A program made the position numbers and the translations under genes. Source: S010-17 sp036478895 (GTDB lineage Bacteria > Bacteroidota > Bacteroidia > Flavobacteriales > Flavobacteriaceae). From it: 16,989 nt of DNA. Location of the stretch: NCBI GenBank assembly GCA_036478895.1, contig JAZGEV010000149.1:1-16989 (forward strand). The letters are read 5' to 3'. Each line of letters starts with the position of its first letter. The first letter of the stretch is position 1. This document shows, piece after piece, positions 7,993 to 14,228 of the stretch. The notes beneath the pieces are model-generated. The model was given only the letters and a program-made list of their open reading frames with translations, searched no databases and was not told where the DNA came from.

Positions 7993-8915
7993 GAATTTGT
8001 TTTAATGTTATTCCCCCATTTTTCAAGTAGTAAAATTAAAGAAAAACCTATAATAGACAAGCCTATTGCAGTAATAATTTGATTATTATCTACTGTAAAA
8101 GGTGAAATACTTTTTTCATGTAAAATTCTTAATTTTCCATCAATCATTTCAGAATTCAATACTTCTTTCCATGGCCATATTTTATTTAATGAACCTATCA
8201 CAAAGCCCATCAATACAGATAAAGTTGCATTTTTATAATGATAAAACAACCATTTTAATACTCTAGCAAAACTAAGCAATCCTATAACTGCTCCAATACC
8301 TAACAGTGCTATTTTCTGAAAATCTCTATGATGAATAGCATCTAAAGCAGGTTTGAAAGCACCCAAAAGTAATAAAATAAATGCGCCAGAAATACCTGGT
8401 AAAATCATGGCACATATTGCTAAAGCGCCTGCAAAAATTAAAAAATATGGAGAATCATTTACTGCACTCGCTACTGGTATTATTGTAATATAATATGCCA
8501 ATACAGTCCCAATTATCAATAAAATAATATGAGTAAGATTCCATTTGGTAATTTGTTTGCCAATATAAAATATACTTGCTAAAACTAACCCAAAGAAAAA
8601 TGACCAAACTAAAACAGGATTGGTCTCTAATAAATTTTTAAAAACACTTGCCAAAGTCACTACACTAATACCAATACCTAGAAATAAGCTTACTAAAAAA
8701 GGGCCATTGATTACTTTAAAAAAAGCAACAAATCCTTTAGAAAATAGTATTTTTAAATTTGCAATATTAAAAGAATTTATACTTTCAATGAGCTCATTAT
8801 AAATACCAGAAATAAAAGCAATTGTACCACCAGAAACACCAGGAACAACATCTGCTGCACCCATTGCTAAACCTTTAAAACCAATTATGAAATACTCTTT
8901 TAAAGTGCGTTTCAT
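7989..8915 (-). CDS. DUF368 polytopic membrane protein (PopT-type undecaprenyl-phosphate translocase family)
   Basis: A 308-residue, very hydrophobic protein with about eight to ten membrane segments. The diagnostic DUF368 element occurs twice, as expected from an internal inverted duplication: AMGAADVVPGVSGGTIAF near residues 17-34 and ILPGISGAFILLLLGAFKP near 171-189. DUF368 proteins (PopT) were reported to return undecaprenyl phosphate across the cytoplasmic membrane for re-use in cell-wall and surface-polymer synthesis; assigning that job here is by family. It starts one base after the stop of the TPR gene, and its stop overlaps the GTG start of the lipoprotein gene, so the three are surely one transcript. 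Its proximity to cdaA fits an envelope-stress theme. Confidence 0.9.
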   Translation of the reverse strand: MKRTLKEYFIIGFKGLAMGAADVVPGVSGGTIAFISGIYNELIESINSFNIANLKILFSKGFVAFFKVINGPFLVSLFLGIGISVVTLASVFKNLLETNPVLVWSFFFGLVLASIFYIGKQITKWNLTHIILLIIGTVLAYYITIIPVASAVNDSPYFLIFAGALAICAMILPGISGAFILLLLGAFKPALDAIHHRDFQKIALLGIGAVIGLLSFARVLKWLFYHYKNATLSVLMGFVIGSLNKIWPWKEVLNSEMIDGKLRILHEKSISPFTVDNNQIITAIGLSIIGFSLILLLEKWGNNIKTNS

Positions 8916-8916
8916 G

Positions 8917-10308
8917 TTATTCTTGAAATTTTGAAATTAATTGTATAATTTCATTATTCTGTAACATTTCTGGAAAAAATTCTTCAATTATTTTCAGTAA
9001 AAAGAAATTCATTTTTAAGCCATTTTCAAGATAAAATAATCCTTCTCTATTCTTTTTTTGCAAAAAACAAAAACCACTTAATCTGTAAGAAATCTCGGGA
9101 GTATTTGGATGAATTTTATCTGCTTTTAAAAGAATAGTTTCTGCCTTGTCATAATCTCCTATATAGTGCAAAACATCGGCTAAAGCCAAAAACAATTCCA
9201 AACGAGTATCGCCAAGTTGTAAAGACTTTTGAAAAGCAACAGCACCTTCTTCAAATAAATTTAAACGAATATTAATTTCTGCAAGACGGTTTAAAAAATA
9301 AAAATTATCAGGATCAATTTCTAATGCTCTTTTAATAACATAAGACGCTTTTTCAGGATTGTCATTATCAACATAAAGATTAACTAACATCAGCCATGCT
9401 TTATCTAACATGGGATCTTCATCTATTGCTTTTTTGTAAAAATCAATTGCCAATTTAGGTTTTTTTAACTTTACATAACAGATTCCAATTTGTAAATATG
9501 TGTAAGCCGTAGGGTCATCTAATTCAATTGCTATCATATAGTTTGAAATAGCAGATTTATAATCTTCTATCTCTTCTAAAACTTTGGCTTTTTCTATATA
9601 AGCTCCTATAAATAATTCATCTATTAATATAGCGTAATCATAGGATCTTATAGCTTCATTGAAACTTTTTAAGGCAACATATTGTTTACCCAATTGATGC
9701 CAAGCTACTTCAGAATAAGGATTCTTTTCAATATAATTTAATAAAAATGTGACAGCTTCGGAATTTTTATCGAGCATATCAAAGCAATAAATAATATTAT
9801 ATAATGCAGCATAATCTTCTATGTCAAAATCCAAGCATTCATAAAAACACATTCTAGACAAATCAAATTCTTCTATAAATAAATATTCCATCCCTAATAA
9901 TGCATTTACATCTGCTATATCATCTGTTAATAATAAAGCTTTTTGCAACTGTTTAATGGCTTCCTTATGATTTTCATTCTTTGAGAAAATAGATGCTTTT
10001 TGAATATAAATTTCATCAAAAGTTGGGTCTGAATTTTCTAGAATAAATAACATTCTTTCAGCTTCTTTAAACTTCTTTTCATAAATAAGCAACTCTACCT
10101 TTATCAATTTTAAGGAAATGGAAGTTGGGTGTTGTGTTAAACTTAATGTAATTGCTTTATTAGCTAAATTCATTTTTCCATTATCCATATAAAAATAAAC
10201 AATTTCTTCAAACTCCTCAGAATCAAAAAAATAAATTTTATTTAGCTGTAACATCGATTCAAATTTTGATAAAGCAAACTGATGATCTTCATTCCTAAAA
10301 TCTTCCAT
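8917..10308 (-). CDS. Tetratricopeptide-repeat protein, probably cytoplasmic
   Basis: A 463-residue protein made almost wholly of TPR units. Typical repeats are AWHQLGKQYVALKSFNEAIR, AYTYLQIGICYVKLKKPKLA and FYFLNRLAEINIRLNLFEEG, with the 34-residue period visible from about residue 90 to 430, so roughly ten or more repeats. No signal peptide or membrane segment is seen at the N-terminus (MEDFRNEDHQFALSKFES). TPR superhelices bind proteins or peptides, so it is probably a scaffold; the partner is unknown. It is the first gene of the operon TPR - DUF368 - lipoprotein - cdaA and is followed after one base by DUF368. The 177-base gap to the divergent pyrR must hold its promoter. The linkage suggests, without proving, that it acts with the DUF368 membrane protein. 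Confidence 0.85.
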   Translation of the reverse strand: MEDFRNEDHQFALSKFESMLQLNKIYFFDSEEFEEIVYFYMDNGKMNLANKAITLSLTQHPTSISLKLIKVELLIYEKKFKEAERMLFILENSDPTFDEIYIQKASIFSKNENHKEAIKQLQKALLLTDDIADVNALLGMEYLFIEEFDLSRMCFYECLDFDIEDYAALYNIIYCFDMLDKNSEAVTFLLNYIEKNPYSEVAWHQLGKQYVALKSFNEAIRSYDYAILIDELFIGAYIEKAKVLEEIEDYKSAISNYMIAIELDDPTAYTYLQIGICYVKLKKPKLAIDFYKKAIDEDPMLDKAWLMLVNLYVDNDNPEKASYVIKRALEIDPDNFYFLNRLAEINIRLNLFEEGAVAFQKSLQLGDTRLELFLALADVLHYIGDYDKAETILLKADKIHPNTPEISYRLSGFCFLQKKNREGLFYLENGLKMNFFLLKIIEEFFPEMLQNNEIIQLISKFQE

Positions 10309-10330
10309 AAATATCCGTTTAAAATATAGC

Positions 10331-10338
10331 TAAAGGTA
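10331..10338 (-). promoter_or_regulatory. Possible -7 box of the TPR-DUF368-cdaA operon
   Basis: On the - strand this reads TACCTTTA, seven of eight bases of TAnnTTTG, 22 bases before the TPR start codon. The last base differs from consensus and no well-spaced TTG is seen, so the call is weak. The rest of the 177-base divergent region (10309-10485) shows no hairpin with a U-tract and no exact TAnnTTTG towards pyrR; TAAATTGC at 10461-10468 is only a loose fit. Confidence 0.3.
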
Positions 10339-10485
10339 GCCAAAGAAGTTTGCAATCATTTGTTGTCCTTATAATGTTCTTAACAAAATAATTAACAAGA
10401 TATTACATTGGCACACTAAATATTTTATCTGCAAACCTCTAATTTTAAAGCAATAATTAGTAAATTGCGCCACAAATAAAACAAT

Positions 10486-11028
10486 ATGTCTCCAAAAATT
10501 TTACTAAATCAAAAAGAGATTCATATAATTTTACATCGTCTTGCCTGTCAATTAATTGAAAATCATACAGATTTTGGAAACACTCTTTTAATAGGTTTAC
10601 AACCTAGAGGCGTGTTTTTTGCACGAAGAATTATTTCTATTTTAAAAAATGATTACGCAATTAATAATGTTGAATATGGCGAATTGGATATTACTTTTTA
10701 TAGAGATGATTTTAGAAGACGAGACGAACCCTTACAAGCGAGTCCAACTAATTTAAACTTTAATGTAGAAAATAAAAAAGTCGTTTTCATGGATGATGTG
10801 CTTTTTTCTGGACGAAGCATTAGAGCTGCATTAACTGCAATTCAATCTTTTGGCAGACCAAGCAGTATTGAATTAATGGTTTTTATTGATCGTAGATTTA
10901 GTAGAAATCTCCCAATTCAACCAGACTATAAAGGCCGACAAGTTGATGCTATAAATTCAGAAAAAGTTAAAGTTTCCTGGAAAGATAATAACGAGCTAGA
11001 TGCCGTTTACTTAATCTCAAATAAATAA
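10486..11028 (+). CDS. pyrR: PyrR: pyrimidine operon regulator / uracil phosphoribosyltransferase
   Basis: A 180-residue type I phosphoribosyltransferase of the usual PyrR length. The PRPP-binding loop VVFMDDVLFSGRSIRAAL (residues 99-116) carries the DD pair at 103-104. GLQPRGVFFA at 37-46 and the segment LDITFYRDDF followed by RRRDEP (68-82) are characteristic of PyrR rather than of the uracil enzyme Upp. In Gram-positive bacteria PyrR binds pyr mRNA to cause attenuation and also makes UMP from uracil. Whether the RNA role holds in Flavobacteria is not known from the sequence, and I see no anti-terminator/terminator pair in the 177-base upstream region. pyrB follows after 7 bases, so the pair is one pyrimidine operon. 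Confidence 0.92.
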   Translation: MSPKILLNQKEIHIILHRLACQLIENHTDFGNTLLIGLQPRGVFFARRIISILKNDYAINNVEYGELDITFYRDDFRRRDEPLQASPTNLNFNVENKKVVFMDDVLFSGRSIRAALTAIQSFGRPSSIELMVFIDRRFSRNLPIQPDYKGRQVDAINSEKVKVSWKDNNELDAVYLISNK

Positions 11029-11035
11029 AATTGAA

Positions 11036-11965
11036 ATGAAACAATTAAGCGTTGAGCATTTATTAGGCATTAAACACTTGAATAAAGAAGATATTGACCT
11101 TATTTTTGAAACAGCAAATCATTTTAAAGAAGTTATTAATCGACCAATTAAAAAAGTACCTTCGCTAAGAGATATAACAATTGCAAATCTGTTTTTTGAA
11201 AATAGTACCAGAACAAAGTTATCCTTTGAGTTAGCTGAAAAAAGGCTCTCTGCCGATGTTATTAATTTCTCATCAAACCAATCATCAGTAAAAAAAGGAG
11301 AAACATTAATAGATACTGTCAATAATATTTTAGCAATGAAAGTAGATATTATTGTAATGCGACACCCAAATATTGGAGCCGCTTCATTTTTATCTAACCA
11401 TGTAAATGCCAAAATTATTAACGCTGGTGATGGTGCACATGAACATCCAACACAAGCTTTACTAGACTCCTACTCTATTAAAGAGAAACTAGGCACTTTA
11501 AAAGGAAAAAAAATTGTAATTGTTGGTGATATTTTACATTCTAGAGTTGCTTTGTCAAATATTTACGCCTTACAATTACAAGGCGCAGATGTGATGGTTT
11601 GCGGTCCATTATCACTCATTCCTAAACATATAAAAAGTTTAGGCGTTCAAGTTGAAACTGATATTAAAAAAGCTTTAAATTGGTGCGATGTTGCAAATGT
11701 ACTACGTGTGCAACATGAACGTATGGATATCAACTATTTTCCGTCTATTAGAGAGTACACACAATTGTTTGGCATAAATAATGCTTTACTTAAATCATTA
11801 AACAAAGAAATTGTGATTCTTCATCCTGGACCAATAAATAGAGGTGTGGAAATTACTAGTGAAGTAGCCGATTCTAAACAAGCCATCATTTTAAACCAAG
11901 TTGAGAATGGTGTTGCTATAAGAATGGCAATAATATATTTACTAGCGCAAAAAATTAATAGATAA
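11036..11965 (+). CDS. pyrB: Aspartate carbamoyltransferase catalytic subunit
   Basis: A 309-residue protein, full family length. It joins carbamoyl phosphate and L-aspartate to N-carbamoyl-aspartate, the committed step of UMP synthesis in the cytoplasm. The carbamoyl-phosphate loop FFENSTRTKLSF with STRT at 57-60, the SSVKKGE loop (83-89), HPTQALLD at 137-144, the ILHSR segment and HPGPINRG at 263-270 are all intact. No regulatory subunit gene (pyrI) lies next to it; pyrR is directly upstream instead, which is the arrangement of unregulated trimeric class C-type enzymes. It is followed at 3 bases by a small STAS-like gene, so the transcript probably continues. Confidence 0.96.
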   Translation: MKQLSVEHLLGIKHLNKEDIDLIFETANHFKEVINRPIKKVPSLRDITIANLFFENSTRTKLSFELAEKRLSADVINFSSNQSSVKKGETLIDTVNNILAMKVDIIVMRHPNIGAASFLSNHVNAKIINAGDGAHEHPTQALLDSYSIKEKLGTLKGKKIVIVGDILHSRVALSNIYALQLQGADVMVCGPLSLIPKHIKSLGVQVETDIKKALNWCDVANVLRVQHERMDINYFPSIREYTQLFGINNALLKSLNKEIVILHPGPINRGVEITSEVADSKQAIILNQVENGVAIRMAIIYLLAQKINR

Positions 11966-11968
11966 ATT

Positions 11969-12301
11969 ATGACCCTAGAAAAAAATGATAAGTATACAGT
12001 AGTAATACCTAATTTAAAAAGTTCCTTTTCGGAATTTCATAAAGAATTACTTGAAAATTATACTAAATACTCGTATGATAATGTAATTATTGATTTATCA
12101 AAAACAGATATCACACTTAATGATTTTGAGATTTTTGAAACCATTTCAGAAAAACAAACACTAAATGGCACGTCTTTTGTAATTATAAATGCAAGATACA
12201 ATGTGGACGAGTTACCTGAAACATTAATTGTAGTTCCAAGTTTTCAAGAAGCCATTGATATGGTAGAAATGGATGAAATGACTCGAGATTTGGATTTTTA
12301 A
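11969..12301 (+). CDS. Small STAS-like protein (anti-sigma-factor-antagonist fold)
   Basis: A 110-residue acidic protein. The strand-helix order and the segments YTVVIPNLKSSFSEF, NVIIDLSKTDIT and LNGTSFVIINA match the compact STAS fold. In active anti-sigma antagonists the IDLS strand is followed by a D-S/T-G phospho-site; here that place reads DITLNDFEIF, so the usual Ser is not seen and control by phosphorylation is doubtful. The C-terminus has LIVVPSFQEAIDMVEMDEM, a helix often seen at the end of STAS proteins. It starts 3 bases after pyrB and lies two genes before rnz. I infer the family from fold pattern and context; a partner kinase or sigma factor is not visible in the window. Confidence 0.6.
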   Translation: MTLEKNDKYTVVIPNLKSSFSEFHKELLENYTKYSYDNVIIDLSKTDITLNDFEIFETISEKQTLNGTSFVIINARYNVDELPETLIVVPSFQEAIDMVEMDEMTRDLDF

Positions 12302-12320
12302 TACAAAAAACATACATTTG
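12290..12320 (+). promoter_or_regulatory. Bacteroidota promoter before the T9SS sorting-domain protein and rnz
   Basis: TACATTTG at 12313-12320 is an exact TAnnTTTG -7 box. TTG at 12290-12292 lies 20 bases upstream, within the usual 17-23 spacing, as the -33 element. The ATG at 12331 follows only 10 bases after the -7 box, so the leader would be very short. The -33 element lies inside the end of the preceding STAS-like gene. Confidence 0.65.
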
Positions 12321-12330
12321 TACTATAAAT

Positions 12331-12672
12331 ATGAAAAAAACACTACTTATATTACTATTTTTATTTTCAATAACTGCTTTTGCACAAGATGTGGAGAAGA
12401 CAACTCTTGCTAAAATAAATTTAGATAAAATTAGTGCTTCACCCAACCCTTTTAACGAAAAAACAACAATTTTTTATAATAGCTCCTCAAAAGCAAATGT
12501 TAATTTTATTGTTCAAGATTTATTGGGAAACATAATTCATACCGAAAAAGTGGTTACAATAAAAGGTAGAAATAGTATTGTTTTTTATAGAAATAACTTA
12601 ACTGCTGGAGTTTATATTTATAATTTAAAAACAAAAAACAAAATAATTTCAAAACGTTTTGTTATCAAATAG
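12331..12672 (+). CDS. Mini-protein consisting of signal peptide plus T9SS type A sorting domain
   Basis: A 113-residue protein. Residues 1-19 form a Sec signal peptide ending in AFAQ. After some 15 residues the rest is a type A T9SS C-terminal sorting domain: ISASPNPFNEKTTIFYNSSS, VNFIVQDLLGNIIHTEK, NLTAGVYIYNLKTKN and the final Lys-rich ISKRFVIK. In normal cargo this ~75-residue domain sits at the end of a large secreted enzyme or adhesin and directs it through the T9SS outer-membrane translocon. Here there is almost no cargo. An intact start, signal peptide and a good promoter argue against it being the stump of a lost gene. rnz starts 2 bases after its stop. What it does is unknown; a decoy, adaptor or small surface protein are possibilities. 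Confidence 0.85.
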   Translation: MKKTLLILLFLFSITAFAQDVEKTTLAKINLDKISASPNPFNEKTTIFYNSSSKANVNFIVQDLLGNIIHTEKVVTIKGRNSIVFYRNNLTAGVYIYNLKTKNKIISKRFVIK

Positions 12673-12674
12673 AT

Positions 12675-13616
12675 ATGAGTTTACAACTTACTATTTTAGG
12701 ATGTCATTCCGCAACACCTAGAACAGACTCACACACAACCTCTCAATTTTTAGAAATCAATAACAATCATTTTTTAATTGATTGTGGTGAAGGTACTCAA
12801 GTACAATTACGAAAATATAAGATTAAATTTTCAAAAATAAACCACATTTTCATTTCGCATCTCCACGGCGATCATTTTTATGGTTTAATAGGCTTGATTT
12901 CTACATTTGGCTTACTTAATAGAGAAAAAGATTTACATATATTTGGTCCAAAAGGTATAAAGGAAATTATTACCTTACAACTTAAACTCACCAAATCCTG
13001 GACAAGTTATAAATTATTTTTTCACGAATTAGAATCCAAAGAAAGTGAATTGATTTTTGAAAATGATAAAATTTTAGTTTACACAATCCCATTAAATCAT
13101 AGAGTTTATACTAATGGGTTTTTATTCAAAGAGAAAATTGGCGAACGCAAGATAGACATTAATGCTGTTACTAAAATAAAAGAAATTGAAGTTTGTGATT
13201 ATCAAAATTTGAAAAATGGTAAAAACTATATCAAAGAGAATGGCGAGATTATTTTAAATAATCAATTAACATCAGATCCATCTCAACCGCTTAGCTATGC
13301 TTTTTGCAGTGATACAATGTACAAACCAGATATTACATCAATTATCAAAAATGTAGATTTATTATATCACGAGTCTACCTTTTTACAAGATAAAGAACAT
13401 TTATGCGAACCAACAAAACATTCAACTGCCGCTCAAGCTGCGCAAATAGCTTTGGAGGCGAATGCAAAAAAATTGATACTCGGGCATTATTCAAGCAGGT
13501 ATAAAAATCTTGAATTATTTAAAATCGAAGCAAATTTGTTTTTTAATCACGTAGAATTAGCAGAAGCAGGCAAAGTATTTAAAGTGCAAAGCAGTGTTAA
13601 AACAGCCGTGCATTAA
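12675..13616 (+). CDS. rnz: Ribonuclease Z (tRNA 3'-processing endonuclease)
   Basis: A 313-residue protein of normal short-form (RNase ZS) length. It cuts the 3' trailer of pre-tRNA after the discriminator base. The metallo-beta-lactamase signature SHLHGDHFYGL supplies His62, His64, Asp66 and His67. Further family marks are FLIDCGEGTQVQLR (residues 33-46), the PLNH segment near 140, the metal-binding Asp in CSDTMY, HESTF, HSTAAQAA and the final LGHYSSRY. All metal ligands recognisable by eye are there. It follows the T9SS mini-protein by 2 bases and shares its promoter. The stop TAA overlaps the stop of the convergent CoA-binding gene in the tetranucleotide TTAA (13613-13616), with no terminator between them. 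Confidence 0.95.
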   Translation: MSLQLTILGCHSATPRTDSHTTSQFLEINNNHFLIDCGEGTQVQLRKYKIKFSKINHIFISHLHGDHFYGLIGLISTFGLLNREKDLHIFGPKGIKEIITLQLKLTKSWTSYKLFFHELESKESELIFENDKILVYTIPLNHRVYTNGFLFKEKIGERKIDINAVTKIKEIEVCDYQNLKNGKNYIKENGEIILNNQLTSDPSQPLSYAFCSDTMYKPDITSIIKNVDLLYHESTFLQDKEHLCEPTKHSTAAQAAQIALEANAKKLILGHYSSRYKNLELFKIEANLFFNHVELAEAGKVFKVQSSVKTAVH

Positions 13617-13984
13617 TATTGCTTTGTATTCAACAATACCAAAGTACAACTCTCTTCATAGCTTATAGTGTGTTTTCTTAAAATAGTATAAAAATCTTCA
13701 TTTTCAGTCCCAGGATTAAAAATAACACGTTTTGGTTGTAACGAAATAATAAAATCGTAATACGCCATTTGCCGTTTCGCATTTAAATATAAAGTAACCG
13801 TGTGAACTTTTGCAGTCTTTAAATCAAAATTATTCATTTGCAAAACAGGCACACCAGCTACATCACCCAATTTTAAACCAATAGCGACAACATCAAAGTT
13901 ATTTTTCACTAAGCTTTTAATAGCCATATTAGAATATCTAATGGTTTTTAAAGACGCTCCAATAACTAAAGTTAGTTTACTCAT
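13613..13984 (-). CDS. CoA-binding domain protein (YccU-like Rossmann fold)
   Basis: A 123-residue protein, a single-domain member of the CoA_binding_2 family. The N-terminal nucleotide-binding motif GASLKTIRYSNMAIKSL (residues 9-25; family pattern GAS...RYS..A...L) is followed by FDVVAIG, by VAGVPVLQM, and by a strand-helix with PKRVIFNPGTENE, which matches the NPGTEN element of the family. Members bind CoA or a related nucleotide; no reaction is known with confidence. Its start region has an exact -7 box, so it is transcribed alone. Its last codon overlaps the rnz stop. Confidence 0.82.
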   Translation of the reverse strand: MSKLTLVIGASLKTIRYSNMAIKSLVKNNFDVVAIGLKLGDVAGVPVLQMNNFDLKTAKVHTVTLYLNAKRQMAYYDFIISLQPKRVIFNPGTENEDFYTILRKHTISYEESCTLVLLNTKQY

Positions 13985-14021
13985 AATGTTAAATAAGTGT
14001 TAATTGCTAAATATTAAGTAA

Positions 14022-14029
14022 CAAAAGTA
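14022..14029 (-). promoter_or_regulatory. -7 promoter box of the CoA-binding protein gene
   Basis: On the - strand this reads TACTTTTG, an exact TAnnTTTG, 37 bases before the ATG at 13984. No TTG is seen at a suitable distance upstream, so the -33 element is undefined. Confidence 0.5.
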
Positions 14030-14088
14030 ACCATCTTGCGTCATATAAATGAAGACTTTTAGATTAAGTTTTTTGAGTTAGTTAATTG

Positions 14089-14126
14089 ACAAAACCCTTG
14101 GATGTTAAATTTAAGGGTTTTGTTTT
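14089..14126 (+). terminator. Terminator-like hairpin in the divergent region before the symporter
   Basis: An 11-bp perfect stem, 14089-14099 (ACAAAACCCTT) with 14113-14123 (AAGGGTTTTGT), a 13-base loop, and a T-rich tail on the + strand. There is no + strand gene between rnz (ending 13616) and this point, so it could stop read-through from rnz, an unseen small RNA, or the leader of the symporter. The rest of 13985-14228 shows only AT-rich DNA; CAGATTTG at 14163-14170 is a one-mismatch -7 box for the symporter. Confidence 0.55.
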
Positions 14127-14228
14127 ACTTAATAATCAGTTTTTATTTAAAAAAAACAGTTTCAGATTTGTTATACACTATTTTTTTTGAGATATTGCAG
14201 ATTAATATTAATCAACTTATATTGAATT

